Positions 36,007-45,576 are shown, numbered from the stretch's first letter. The stretch is 64,000 nucleotides of DNA from Streptomyces sp. GESEQ-4 (GCF_017948455.1 NZ_JAFFSU010000004.1:62001-126000); one strand, 5' to 3'. Numbers and translations: made by a program. Notes: a model not told the origin generated them from the sequence alone.

Positions 36007-36591
36007 TTGCGAAAGCTCACGTACTACATCGCCTGCTCGCTCGACGGCTTCATCGGCGACCCGTCCGGCGACGGGAGCGCCATGATCAGCTTCGTCGACG
36101 AGGAGTTCTTCGAGTTCCTCAAGAGCGAATACCCCGAGACCCTGCCCACCCACGGCCGCCGCGCACTCGGCCTGGACGACCTGCAGAACAAGCGGTTCGA
36201 CACGATCATCCAGGGCCGCGGCAGCTACGAGCTGGCGCTGAAGGAGGGCGTCACCAGCCCGTACGCCCATCTGCGCGAGTACGTCGCCTCGCGCACCCTG
36301 AAGGAGTCACCGGACCCGCATGTCGAGATCATCGCCGACGACCTGGTCGGCAAGGTCCGGGAACTGAAGGAGGAGGAGGGCGAGTTCGGCATCTATCTGT
36401 GCGGCGGCGCGCAGATCGCGGGCGAACTGCTCGACGAGGTCGACGAACTCGTCATCAAGTCGTATCCGATCGTGTACGGCTCGGGCATGCCGATGTTCGG
36501 GTCCGGCTGCGCGGTCACGGAGTTCACGCTCGACGACGTACGCACGTTCAAGAACGGCGCGGTCGTGCGGACGTACAGCAGGAAGCGCTGA
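36007..36591 (+). CDS. Dihydrofolate reductase / RibD C-terminal-like protein
   Basis: A 194-residue protein of the DHFR-like RibD_C group: N-terminal strand KLTYYIACSLDGFIG, the NADPH-binding IYLCGGAQIAGELL, and GSGMPMF near the end. These YyaP/YwjB-like proteins are probably NAD(P)H-dependent reductases, but true dihydrofolate reductase activity is unlikely. The TTG at 36007 is the start (LRKLTYYIA). It is divergently paired with the TetR gene. Confidence 0.85.
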   Translation: MRKLTYYIACSLDGFIGDPSGDGSAMISFVDEEFFEFLKSEYPETLPTHGRRALGLDDLQNKRFDTIIQGRGSYELALKEGVTSPYAHLREYVASRTLKESPDPHVEIIADDLVGKVRELKEEEGEFGIYLCGGAQIAGELLDEVDELVIKSYPIVYGSGMPMFGSGCAVTEFTLDDVRTFKNGAVVRTYSRKR

Positions 36592-36617
36592 AGCCCTTAC
36601 CGCTCTACGCTTGGGAC

Positions 36618-36827
36618 ATGGACAGCGAAAAGCATGCCTGTCCCGTCTGCGGACAGCCCGTCGCGACAGTCATCAAGCGCCACAAGACGCTGGGCGCATG
36701 GGTTCCGGTGTGGGTTCCGGGACCGTGCCACAACCCCGAGTGCGAGGCATACGTCGACACGGGCGCCGAGCCCGTCGAGGAGCCTGCGAAGAGCACGACG
36801 AAGAAAACCGCCGCCGAGAAAAACTGA
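36618..36827 (+). CDS. Small zinc-ribbon-like protein
   Basis: A 69-residue protein (MDSEKHACPVCGQPVATVIKR...) with two cysteine pairs, CPVC and CHNPEC, that probably bind one zinc, then a Lys/Thr/Glu-rich tail. It lies 26 bp after the reductase gene and may be cotranscribed. I do not recognise a named family. Confidence 0.72.
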   Translation: MDSEKHACPVCGQPVATVIKRHKTLGAWVPVWVPGPCHNPECEAYVDTGAEPVEEPAKSTTKKTAAEKN

Positions 36828-36914
36828 AGCCCGTGTCGAGAAGCGTCGGCCGGCTCCGACGTCCCCTGTGAGAGCCGCCCACCGGAGGGCGGTCCGAACC
36901 GAAGGAGCGGACTG

Positions 36915-37328
36915 ATGAAGTATCTGGTGATGGTGCAGGGCTCGCAGGCGGACTACGAGGCGCAGACGGGCAAGGGGTCCGAGACCTCGCCGGCCTGGAC
37001 CGAGCAGGACGTGCAGGCGATGTTCGCCCACATGGGCGCGATCAACGACGACCTCGCCGAGAGCGGTGAACTGGTCGACGCGCAGGGACTGGTCGAGCCC
37101 GCCCGCACCCGGCACGTCAGCCTCGGCTCGGACGGCAAGCCCGTCATCACCGACGGCCCCTACGGCGAGACCAAGGAGCTGCTGGCCGGCTACTGGGTCC
37201 TGGACTGCGCGAGCCTGGAGCGGGTCACGGAGATCGCCGCCCGTGTCCTGCAGTGCCCGCAGCCCGAGGGCGCGCCGCTGTACCCGGTCGTGATCCGGCC
37301 CATCGGCGAGGCCACCGGAGACGTCTGA
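36915..37328 (+). CDS. YCII/DGPF-domain protein, partner of ECF42 sigma factor
   Basis: The 137-residue protein has the YCII-related fold with the characteristic motif DGPYGETKELLAGYW. DGPF proteins of this kind are encoded beside ECF42-type sigma factors and are thought to belong to their regulons or signalling. It starts at ATG 36915 behind GAAGGAG, and the sigma gene follows 5 bp after its stop. Confidence 0.88.
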   Translation: MKYLVMVQGSQADYEAQTGKGSETSPAWTEQDVQAMFAHMGAINDDLAESGELVDAQGLVEPARTRHVSLGSDGKPVITDGPYGETKELLAGYWVLDCASLERVTEIAARVLQCPQPEGAPLYPVVIRPIGEATGDV

Positions 37329-37333
37329 ACCCC

Positions 37334-38533
37334 ATGAGCGACACCGTCGAGGACCTGCTGCGCCACCACGCGCCGCAGGTCCTCGGTGCACTCGTGCGGC
37401 GGTACGGCCATTTCGACGCCGCCGAGGACGCCGTACAGGAGGCGCTGCTCGCCGCGGCCGGGCAGTGGCCCTCGGCCGGGGTGCCGGACAATCCGCGCGG
37501 CTGGCTCATCAAGGTGGCCTCGCGGCGGCTCGTGGACGCGCTGCGGGCCGACGATGCCAGACGGGCGCGGGAGGAGAAGGCGGTGGCGCTCGGTGCGCGC
37601 CTCGCGCCTGGTGAGGACCGTGCTCCCCGCGAGGACGACACCCTCTCCCTGCTCTTCCTGTGCTGCCACCCGGATCTGACCCCGCCCGCGCAGATCGCCC
37701 TCACCCTGCGCGCGGTCGGCGGTCTGACCACGGCGGAGATCGCCCGCGCCTGGCTGGTTCCCGAGGCGACCATGGCGCAGCGGATCAGCCGGGCCAAACA
37801 GAAGCTGCGCGGCGTGAGCTTCGGGCGCCCCGACAACTGGGCGGAGCGGCTGCCTGCCGTCCTGCACACCCTCTACCTGATCTTCAACGAGGGCTATACG
37901 GCGACCTCGGGCCGCAGCCTGCAGCGCCGCGATCTCGCGGGCGAGGCGATCAGGCTGACCCGTACGGCGCACCGGCTGCTCCCGGGCTCCGGCGAGGTGT
38001 CCGGACTGCTGGCCCTGATGCTGCTCACCGATGCCCGCCGCGAAGCGCGCACCGGCCCGCACGGCGAACTCGTCCCGCTCGACGAACAGGACCGCGAGCG
38101 CTGGGACAAGGCCGCGATCGACGAGGGCGTCGCCCTGGTCACCAGGGCCCTGGCGCGCGGACCCGCGGGCCCGTACCAGGTGCGGGCCGCCATCGCCGCC
38201 GTACACGACGAGGCGCCGTCCGCCGAGGCGACCGACTGGCAGGAGATCCTCGGCCTGTACGACGTGCTGGTACGGCTGGTGCCCGGTCCCGTCGAGCTGC
38301 TCAACCGGGTCGTCGCGGTGGCCATGGTCGACGGGCCGTACGCCGGACTCGCGGAACTCGACGTCCTGGAAGAGGCCGCGGGGCACCGGCGGGACGCCGT
38401 ACGGGGCCATCTCCTGGAGCGGGCCGGTGAACCGGAAGCCGCCCGCGCCGCCTACGAGTCGGCCGCCGCGCAGACCCTGAGCCTGCCGGAGCAACGCTAT
38501 TTGCAGGCGCGGGCGGCCCGGCTCAGGCCATAG
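37334..38533 (+). CDS. ECF42-type RNA polymerase sigma factor with C-terminal extension
   Basis: The 399-residue protein has sigma region 2 (YGHFDAAEDAVQEALLAAAGQWP; NPRGWLIKVASRRLVDALR) and region 4 (RAVGGLTTAEIARAWLVPEATMAQRISRAKQKL). A long helical extension of about 220 residues follows, as in group ECF42, where it replaces an anti-sigma factor in controlling activity. The frame is open further upstream, but the ATG at 37334 (MSDTVEDLLRHHAPQ) is the sensible start. Its signal is unknown. Confidence 0.9.
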   Translation: MSDTVEDLLRHHAPQVLGALVRRYGHFDAAEDAVQEALLAAAGQWPSAGVPDNPRGWLIKVASRRLVDALRADDARRAREEKAVALGARLAPGEDRAPREDDTLSLLFLCCHPDLTPPAQIALTLRAVGGLTTAEIARAWLVPEATMAQRISRAKQKLRGVSFGRPDNWAERLPAVLHTLYLIFNEGYTATSGRSLQRRDLAGEAIRLTRTAHRLLPGSGEVSGLLALMLLTDARREARTGPHGELVPLDEQDRERWDKAAIDEGVALVTRALARGPAGPYQVRAAIAAVHDEAPSAEATDWQEILGLYDVLVRLVPGPVELLNRVVAVAMVDGPYAGLAELDVLEEAAGHRRDAVRGHLLERAGEPEAARAAYESAAAQTLSLPEQRYLQARAARLRP

Positions 38534-38542
38534 CCTCACTCC

Positions 38543-38866
38543 ATGCCACACATCCTCCACATCACCGAACGCTCCCTCTGGGACGCCGCCCGCGCGCGGG
38601 GCACGTACGAGATGTCCACCCGCGGCCGGACCCTCCAGGACGAGGGCTTCATGCACTGCTCGACCCGCGCCCAACTCCCGCGCGTCGCCGAGTTCCTGTA
38701 CGGCTCGTACGACGGGGCCGATGAGCTGGTGGTCCTGGTCATCGATCCCGAGCGGCTCGATGTGCCTCTGAAGTACGAGGCGCCGGAGGCCGGTGGCGAG
38801 GAGTTCCCGCATGTGTACGGGCCCGTGCCGGTGGGCGCGGTGGTGGATGTGGAGGTGTGGGGGTGA
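38543..38866 (+). CDS. DUF952-family protein
   Basis: A 107-residue protein with the DUF952 pattern: LHITERSLWDAARARGTY, GFMHCSTRAQLPRVAEFLY, and the C-terminal FPHVYGPVPVGAVVDV. Members are small cytosolic proteins, some proposed to be glutathione-S-transferase-like; the function is unknown. It lies 9 bp after the sigma gene and its stop overlaps the next start. Confidence 0.85.
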   Translation: MPHILHITERSLWDAARARGTYEMSTRGRTLQDEGFMHCSTRAQLPRVAEFLYGSYDGADELVVLVIDPERLDVPLKYEAPEAGGEEFPHVYGPVPVGAVVDVEVWG

Positions 38867-39105
38867 GGGCTGGGCGACGCCGGTTATGGCGCTGGGCGGT
38901 CACCGTGTGGGCGGTCGCCGTCGTCGTCGGGGGTGGGCTGACGCTGTGGCTGCAGGATTCGGCGGAGCCGCCGGAGCCGTACGGCTGGGAGGAGACGGAG
39001 GGCCCGGCGCCGCTGGTGAGTGGGGACGCGGAGTCCCTCTGCCCGTCCGCGACGCCTGAGCCGGGATCGACAATCCGCCAGTGCATGTACGTGACGATCC
39101 GCTAG
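38863..39105 (+). CDS. Small secreted or membrane-anchored protein
   Basis: An 80-residue protein starting at GTG 38863, overlapping the DUF952 stop (GTGA). A basic start (VRAGRRRLWRW) and one hydrophobic helix (AVTVWAVAVVVGGGLTLWL) lead to an exported Pro/Glu-rich tail with two cysteines. Its stop codon overlaps that of the convergent VOC gene. No family recognised. Confidence 0.65.
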   Translation: MRAGRRRLWRWAVTVWAVAVVVGGGLTLWLQDSAEPPEPYGWEETEGPAPLVSGDAESLCPSATPEPGSTIRQCMYVTIR

Positions 39106-39836
39106 CCCGGCAGCCCACCCGTCTCCGGATCCCGTCCGGTCAGGCAGTACGTCCCGCCCGCCGGATCGCGCATCACCGTCCACTGGCGGCCCGCGGCGGC
39201 GAAGGACGCGCCCAGGCGCTCGTGCGCGGCGCGGGTCGCCGGGATGTCGGCGCAGGCGAGGTCGAGGTGGGCGGAGGCGGGGCGCTCCTCGCCGAGTCGC
39301 TGGAGCAGGATGCGGAGGGGCAGCCCGGGCGGCGGCTTGAGCACATGGAACTCGGGGAGGGAGCCGGGCGCCGACGCCCAGTCCGCCAACAGTCCGCTCC
39401 AGAAGGCGACTTCGGCGTCGTACAGCGACGGCGGTACGTCGACGCAGACCTGGTCGAGCCGGGCGCCGCGCACCACGGGCGGCCGTACCGACTCCCCGTG
39501 CCAGGGCACCGCACAGAACAACTGCCCGGCGGGGGAGCGGAGCACGGCCCAGTCGTCGTGGTCGGCGACGACATCCGCGCCTGCTGTGAGCGCCGACGTC
39601 ACCAGGCTTCGTACGTCATCCACCGCGAAGTCGAGATGCGCCCCGCCCGCGCCGGAGTCGACCGACTGGACCTTCACGCAGGCGTCCGCCGCGCCCGGGA
39701 GCAGGGTCGCGAACTCCCCGTGGTCGCCCCGCGGCGGTGACAGCCGAGTGTCCGTGACGGCCGTCCAGAATGCGGCGGCGCGATCGAGGAGCCCGGCGGG
39801 GCGGTCGATGAAGGCGTAGGTCCAGCGGATGGTCAT
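39102..39836 (-). CDS. VOC-family (glyoxalase-like) two-domain protein
   Basis: The 244-residue protein consists of two beta-alpha-beta-beta-beta modules of the vicinal oxygen chelate fold (about 5-112 and 122-238; ending AHLDFAVDDV and AHLDLACADI). Such proteins are metal-dependent dioxygenases, isomerases or resistance proteins; nothing indicates which. It starts at ATG 39836 (MTIRWTYAFIDRPAGLL). It is divergent from the phosphate transporter gene. Confidence 0.84.
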   Translation of the reverse strand: MTIRWTYAFIDRPAGLLDRAAAFWTAVTDTRLSPPRGDHGEFATLLPGAADACVKVQSVDSGAGGAHLDFAVDDVRSLVTSALTAGADVVADHDDWAVLRSPAGQLFCAVPWHGESVRPPVVRGARLDQVCVDVPPSLYDAEVAFWSGLLADWASAPGSLPEFHVLKPPPGLPLRILLQRLGEERPASAHLDLACADIPATRAAHERLGASFAAAGRQWTVMRDPAGGTYCLTGRDPETGGLPG

Positions 39837-39982
39837 GGGGTGATCGTAGGGCGGAGGGCCGTAGCCGTTCCGTCCGTTTCCCGGACGTTCGGCGCTGGAA
39901 TTTGCGGATGTTAAATGCGACCCGGACGGAGCCTTTGCCTCCAGTTCGCCGGGTATTGGGAAGCGCTTGCTTTGCTCGCACC

Positions 39983-41134
<1,152 letters not shown>

Positions 41135-41150
41135 GCAGGGGGAGTTGGAC

Positions 41151-41384
41151 ATGGAACTGGACTGGAGCGCCCTCGGTCAGGTCGCCGCGGTGAGCCTCGG
41201 CGTCACCGTGGCCGTGGTCGTCGTCTTCGCCCTCGGTGTACTCGGGCTCGCCCGCGTCGAGGGGGCGAGGGAGACTGACGGGAGTACCCATGCGCTCGGC
41301 CTCGCCCAGGCCGGACTCTGTTTTCTCGCCTGCGCGGCGGTCGTCGCGTACGGCATCCATCTGATCGTGCCGCGATTCCACTGA
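41151..41384 (+). CDS. Small membrane protein in the phosphate operon
   Basis: A 77-residue protein with two helices (LGQVAAVSLGVTVAVVVVFALGVLGL and LGLAQAGLCFLACAAVVAYGIHLI). The ATG at 41151 follows GGGGGAG by 6 bases. It lies between the phosphate permease and ppk2 genes with short gaps. Small proteins of this type recur next to PiT permeases in streptomycetes; a supporting role is inferred only from context. Confidence 0.75.
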   Translation: MELDWSALGQVAAVSLGVTVAVVVVFALGVLGLARVEGARETDGSTHALGLAQAGLCFLACAAVVAYGIHLIVPRFH

Positions 41385-41411
41385 AGCACCGAAGCCGGGG
41401 AGGGCGACAGG

Positions 41412-42299
41412 ATGACCACGCCACTGCTGTCAGGACTGACGGTCGACTACACCGACCTCGACGAGCCCGTTCTGATCAAGCCGGACGGAAACCCGGTCGA
41501 GACCTGGCGGGAGAACTACCCGTACGCCCAGCGCATGGAGCGCAAGGAGTACGAATGGCACAAGCGGCTCCAGCAGATCGAACTGCTGAAGCTGCAGCGC
41601 TGGATCAAGGAGACCGGCCGCCGGCTCGTCATCGTCTTCGAGGGGCGGGACGCGGCCGGCAAGGGCGGCACGATCAAGCGCTTCACGGAGCACCTCAATC
41701 CGCGCGGCGCACGGGTCGTGGCACTGGTGAAGCCCACGGAGCGCGAGCGCGGGCAGTGGTACTTCCAGCGCTACGTCGAACACCTGCCGACCGCGGGTGA
41801 GATAGTCCTGTTCGACCGCTCCTGGTACAACCGGGCCGGTGTGGAACGGGTGATGGGCTTCTGCTCGGACGACGAGTACTGGCGCTTCATGCGCCAGGCC
41901 CCGCTGTTCGAGCGGATGCTGGTCGACGACGGCGTCGACCTGATCAAGTTCTGGTTCTCCGTCTCGCAGAAGGAACAGATCACCCGCTTCACCATCCGCC
42001 AGGTCGACCCCGTACGGCAGTGGAAGCTCAGTCCGATGGACCTGGCCTCCCTGGACCGCTGGGACGACTACACCGCCGCCAAGGTCGCCATGTTCCGCGA
42101 GACGGACACCGAACAGGCGCCCTGGACCGTGGTGAAGTCCAACGACAAGAAGCGCGCCCGCGTCGAGGCCATGCGCAGCGTGCTGGCCCGCTTCGACTAC
42201 ACCGACAAGGACCACGAAATAGTCGGCACACCGGACCCGCGCATCGTGGGCGCGGCGGCGAACCTGTTGGAGGCGGGGGAGGACGACACGGAGCGGTGA
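41412..42299 (+). CDS. ppk2: Polyphosphate kinase 2
   Basis: The 295-residue single-domain PPK2 has Walker A GRDAAGKGG (residues 78-86), the lid/arginine region PTERERGQWYFQRYVEHLP, and Walker B LFDRSWYNRAGVERVMGF. PPK2 enzymes use polyphosphate to phosphorylate nucleoside mono- or diphosphates, or the reverse. It starts at ATG 41412 (MTTPLLSGLTVDY). The operon with a phosphate permease suggests phosphate storage and reuse. Confidence 0.93.
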   Translation: MTTPLLSGLTVDYTDLDEPVLIKPDGNPVETWRENYPYAQRMERKEYEWHKRLQQIELLKLQRWIKETGRRLVIVFEGRDAAGKGGTIKRFTEHLNPRGARVVALVKPTERERGQWYFQRYVEHLPTAGEIVLFDRSWYNRAGVERVMGFCSDDEYWRFMRQAPLFERMLVDDGVDLIKFWFSVSQKEQITRFTIRQVDPVRQWKLSPMDLASLDRWDDYTAAKVAMFRETDTEQAPWTVVKSNDKKRARVEAMRSVLARFDYTDKDHEIVGTPDPRIVGAAANLLEAGEDDTER

Positions 42300-42357
42300 T
42301 CCTTCGCGGAAGCGCAGGGCGCCTGAATATCCTCGCCGTAGCCCCGGAGGTCCTGAC

Positions 42358-43012
42358 GTGACCGAACCACCCTCCGCACAAGACGCCGCCGTCACCGACC
42401 GGACCCGCCTCGTCGGGCACGCCTACAGCAGCGACCGGGACCTCGCAGCCCGCCAGGCGCTCTACGAATGGAAGGCGCCCCGTTACGACCTGCCGGGCAT
42501 CGTCACCGAGCAGTTGAGGGACGTGCGGGGACGGGTCGTGGATGTCGCCTGGCCCGGTCGCCGTGGCGGACGTTGCCCGTCTGCCGCTGTCGACGGCGAG
42601 CGTGGGTGCGGCGCTGGCGATGCACATGCTCTACCACGTCTCTGATATCGCCCGGGCGGTACGGGAGTTGTCCCGAGTCGTCGCGGGTGACGGGCTGGTC
42701 GTCGTCTCCACCAACAGTGACCGCGACAAGCCGGAGCTCGAGGACCTGTGGCAGCGGGCCGCCGGTGACGTCCTCGGTACCGGACGCGGACGGGCCCGTA
42801 TCTCGCTCAGTGCGCTGCCCGGCACCATCACCGTCCGCGAACCCGAGTCCGTCATCGCCCACATGGCCTCGTATCAGGCGTGGGCGGACCAGCACGACGT
42901 GCCGTTCGAGGAGACCATCGACAGGGCTTGGGCCATCCTCGGCGAGCACATCGCGCAGCAGGGCGCCTTCGAGATCAACTGCCGCGGTGGCATTCTCGTT
43001 TGCCGTCGGTGA
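42358..43012 (+). pseudogene. Class I SAM-dependent methyltransferase, broken by deletion and frameshift
   Basis: Two halves of one methyltransferase are in different frames. The first (42358 on, MTEPPSAQDAAVTDRTRLVG...QLRDVRGRVVDV) has the normal N-terminus and the start of motif I. It then runs out of frame at about 42546. The second (from about 42551, PGPVAVADVARLPLSTASVG...) continues the family sequence with the Asp/Pro-rich motif and LSRVVAGDGLVVVST. The glycine-rich SAM-binding loop and roughly 30 residues between them are missing. This fits an internal deletion of about 90-100 bp that also shifted the frame. The gene should be inactive unless the assembly is wrong there. Confidence 0.82.
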
Positions 43013-43030
43013 GAGGGCGCACTCGACGCC

Positions 43031-43066
43031 GAAGGGGCCCGGTCGGCGAACCGACCGGGCCCCTTC
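43031..43066. terminator. Strong bidirectional hairpin terminator
   Basis: A perfect 16-bp stem (GAAGGGGCCCGGTCGG and complement) with a CGAA tetraloop, between the convergent pseudogene and sodN. Confidence 0.9.
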
Positions 43067-43126
43067 ATGCTGCTCGTCGACCCGCGATGGTGCACCGATC
43101 GCCGGTCGATCGAAGCTGACTTGACG

Positions 43127-43522
43127 TCAGGCCTTCTTGGTCTCCCAGAAGATCTTGTCGATCTGGGCGATGTAGTCGAGGGCCTTCTGGCCGGTCGCCG
43201 GGTCGGTGGAGCCCTTGGCGGCGGAGAGGGCCTTGAGGGCGTCGTTGACCAGCTGGTGCAGCTCCGGGTACTTCTCGAAGTGCGGGGGCTTGAAGTAGTC
43301 GCTCCAGAGCACGGAGACGTGGTGCTTGGCGAGCTCCGCGCGCTGTTCCTTGATCGTGGTGGCGCGGGCCTGGAAGTGCGCGTCGTCGTTGCCGGCCATC
43401 TTCTCCTGGATGGCCTTCACCGACTCCGCCTCGATGCGGGCCTGGGCCGGGTCGTACACACCGCAGGGCAGGTCGCAGTGTGCGCTGACCTTGACCTTGG
43501 GGGCAAACAGGCGGGAAAGCAT
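43127..43522 (-). CDS. sodN: Nickel-containing superoxide dismutase
   Basis: The 131-residue precursor begins at ATG 43522 with a 14-residue propeptide (MLSRLFAPKVKVSA). Cleavage exposes the nickel hook HCDLPCGVYDP; His15, Cys16 and Cys20 of the precursor become His1, Cys2 and Cys6 of the mature enzyme and ligate nickel. The rest is the four-helix bundle that forms a hexamer. It removes superoxide in the cytoplasm. The maturation protease is encoded divergently next door. In streptomycetes expression depends on nickel. Confidence 0.97.
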   Translation of the reverse strand: MLSRLFAPKVKVSAHCDLPCGVYDPAQARIEAESVKAIQEKMAGNDDAHFQARATTIKEQRAELAKHHVSVLWSDYFKPPHFEKYPELHQLVNDALKALSAAKGSTDPATGQKALDYIAQIDKIFWETKKA

Positions 43523-43667
43523 GGAGCATTCCTTCCTCGTGATCGTCTTCTCAGGTGGGACATTACTCCCTGCAAGAGAGGTTTTCGCGGGTGCCCCCAT
43601 GGGCTTAGGACAAAAGTCCGGGGCCAGACTGGGACTGGTGGAGGATCGAACCGGGGAGGTGCCGGGG

Positions 43668-44102
43668 ATGCCGGAGCTGTCGCAGGAGACCGAGCGTGGG
43701 AGGTCGTTCCTGCCATTCGGGGTGGCCGAGGTGACCGGGCCGTCGATGGTGCCCACGCTGTATCACGGGGACCAGCTGGTGGTGCAGTGGGGAGCCAGGG
43801 GCGGGCCGGGTGACGTCGTCGTCCTGCGGCATCCGTTCCAGCAGGACCTGCTCGTCGTCAAGCGGATCGCGGAGCGGCGCGAGGGCGGCTGGTGGGTGCT
43901 CGGGGACAACACGTACGCCGGGGGCGACAGCACGGACTACGGTGCCGTCCCCGAGGAGCTGGTGCTCGGGAGGGTGCGTTTTCGGTACCGGCCGCTGAAG
44001 CCCGGTCAGCGCTCGCCGTTCGCGCTGGTGCGCTGGGCGGTGTCGGCCGCCAGGCCCGTCTTCTCCGACCGGTCGGCCTCCAGGCGCTTGCGGGCGCGGT
44101 AG
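43668..44102 (+). CDS. sodX: SodX, nickel-SOD maturation protease (signal-peptidase-like)
   Basis: The 144-residue protein is an S26-type protease with the catalytic Ser in GPSMVPTLYHGD and the Lys in LLVVKRIAER, and the GDN motif of the family. It cuts the propeptide from the Ni-SOD precursor. The ATG at 43668 follows GGGGAGG by eight bases; the GTG at 43659 is an alternative. There is no obvious membrane anchor, so it is probably soluble, unlike real leader peptidases. Its last 97 bp overlap the convergent CGNR gene. Confidence 0.92.
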   Translation: MPELSQETERGRSFLPFGVAEVTGPSMVPTLYHGDQLVVQWGARGGPGDVVVLRHPFQQDLLVVKRIAERREGGWWVLGDNTYAGGDSTDYGAVPEELVLGRVRFRYRPLKPGQRSPFALVRWAVSAARPVFSDRSASRRLRAR

Positions 44103-44635
44103 GCGGCCACGTTGGCGCGGGTGGCGCAGCGGTCCGAGCAGTAGCGCCGGGAGCGGTTGGTCGAGGTGTCGAGGTAGGCGTTGCGGCAGGGTGCCGCCTC
44201 GCACAGGCCGAGCCGGTCCACGCCGTACTCGGTGAGGTGGAAGGCCAGGCCCATCGCGGCGATGGCCGCGTAGCCCGCCGTCGCGTTCGACGGATGGTCC
44301 GCGAGGTGCATGTGCCACAGCGGGCGGCCGTCGTCGTCCCGGAAGTCGTGCCCGGAGATCTGCGGGCTCACCGGGAACTCCAGGAGCAGGGAGTTCAGCA
44401 GGTCCACGGCCAGGGTCTCGTCGCCCTTGTCCGCCGCCTCGAAGACCGCGCGCAGCCGACCCCGGACCGAGCGGAACCGTGTCACGTCCGCGTCGGTGGC
44501 CCGGCGGGCCGCCGACTGGTTGCCGCCGAACAGGTCGCGGACGGCCTCGACCGAGGTCAGTGAGTCCTTGCCCCGGGCCGGTTCCTCGCTGTTGACGAGA
44601 CGGACGGCGTAATCCGAGTAATAGGCCAGTTCCAC
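44006..44635 (-). CDS. CGNR zinc-finger / ABATE-domain regulator
   Basis: The 209-residue protein has an N-terminal ABATE-like domain (LAYYSDYAVRLVNSEEPARG) and a C-terminal zinc finger of the CGNR type (LCEAAPCRNAYLDTSTNRSRRYCSDRCATRANVAAYRARKR). Members are treated as stress-related transcriptional regulators. The GTG at 44635 is the start. Its 3' end overlaps sodX on the opposite strand by 97 bp. It is divergent from the methyltransferase gene across a strongly palindromic region. Confidence 0.87.
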   Translation of the reverse strand: MELAYYSDYAVRLVNSEEPARGKDSLTSVEAVRDLFGGNQSAARRATDADVTRFRSVRGRLRAVFEAADKGDETLAVDLLNSLLLEFPVSPQISGHDFRDDDGRPLWHMHLADHPSNATAGYAAIAAMGLAFHLTEYGVDRLGLCEAAPCRNAYLDTSTNRSRRYCSDRCATRANVAAYRARKRLEADRSEKTGLAADTAQRTSANGER

Positions 44636-44708
44636 TTGTAGTCCTTACGGAGGCGTTCTATGGTCGTGATGCGGTCGGGGTAACAGCCGGTCGTGCTTCC
44701 AGGGTATT

Positions 44709-44729
44709 ACGTGACGGGTGTCACGTGAC
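44709..44729. promoter_or_regulatory. Palindromic operator in a divergent promoter
   Basis: ACGTGAC-GGGT-GTCACGT is a perfect inverted repeat (44709-44726). It overlaps a second perfect palindrome, GTCACGTGAC (44720-44729). It lies 21 bp before the methyltransferase ATG and about 75 bp before the CGNR start, so the CGNR protein is a candidate binder. Confidence 0.7.
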
Positions 44730-44749
44730 ATGTGCGACGGAGGGTCTCG

Positions 44750-45523
44750 ATGACGGACACCGACACCACCACCACGACCGGCGCCGACTGGCAGGCCTGG
44801 CAGAAGAGCTGGGACCGGCAGCAGGAGTGGTACATGCCGGACCGGGAGGAACGCTTCAGGATCATGCTCGACATGGTCGAGGCCCTCGTCGGCCCCGCCC
44901 CGCGCGTCCTCGACCTCGCCTGCGGCACGGGAAGCATCACGGCTCGGCTCTTCGCCCGGTTCCCGGACGCCACCAGCACCGGCGTCGACCTCGACCCGGC
45001 GCTCCTCGCCATCGCCGAGGGCACCTTCGCGGACGACGACCGCGTCAGCTTCGTCACCGCCGACCTCAAGGACCCCGACTGGCCGGCGAGGCTGCCGCAT
45101 CAGTCGTACGACGCCGTCCTGACCGCCACGGCCCTGCACTGGCTGCACAGCGAACCCCTCGCGGCCCTCTACGGTCAGGTCGCGGGTCTCGTCCGCGACG
45201 GCGGTGTCTTCATGAACGCGGACCACATGATCGACGACACGACGCCCCGGATCAACGCCGCCGAGCGGGAGCTGCGGCACGCCCGCATGGATCAGGCCAA
45301 GCGGGACGGCGCCCTCGACTGGGCCGAGTGGTGGCAGCTCGCGGGCAAGGACCCCGTCCTCGCCGAGCCGACCGCCCGCCGCTTCGAGATCTACGGCGAG
45401 CACGCCGACGGCGACATGCCGTCCCCCGCCTGGCACGCGCGCGTACTGCGCGAGAAGGGGTTCGGGGAGGCGCGGGCGGTGTGGTGCTCGCCTTCGGACA
45501 CGCTGCTGCTGGCGCTGAAGTAG
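44750..45523 (+). CDS. Class I SAM-dependent methyltransferase
   Basis: The 257-residue enzyme has the SAM motif I VLDLACGTGSITARL, the acidic VDLDPALL, and the LTATALHWL segment of the UbiE/trans-aconitate methyltransferase-like group. The substrate is unknown. The ATG at 44750 follows CGGAGGG. Unlike the broken methyltransferase at 42358-43012, this one is complete. Confidence 0.89.
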   Translation: MTDTDTTTTTGADWQAWQKSWDRQQEWYMPDREERFRIMLDMVEALVGPAPRVLDLACGTGSITARLFARFPDATSTGVDLDPALLAIAEGTFADDDRVSFVTADLKDPDWPARLPHQSYDAVLTATALHWLHSEPLAALYGQVAGLVRDGGVFMNADHMIDDTTPRINAAERELRHARMDQAKRDGALDWAEWWQLAGKDPVLAEPTARRFEIYGEHADGDMPSPAWHARVLREKGFGEARAVWCSPSDTLLLALK

Positions 45524-45532
45524 CGGCACGCG

Positions 45533-45568
45533 AAAGGGGCGGTACGGAGCCTTCCGTACCGCCCCTTT
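45533..45568. terminator. Bidirectional hairpin terminator
   Basis: A perfect 15-bp stem (AAAGGGGCGGTACGG with its complement ending in TTT) and a 6-base loop, between convergent methyltransferase and ABC-transporter genes. Confidence 0.9.
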
Positions 45569-45576
45569 GCGTTCAG

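Noticed and set aside
39860..39975. PHO box before the phosphate permease gene
   Set aside because: The 11-bp periodicity is suggestive, but the match to GTTCACC-type repeats is too weak to annotate.
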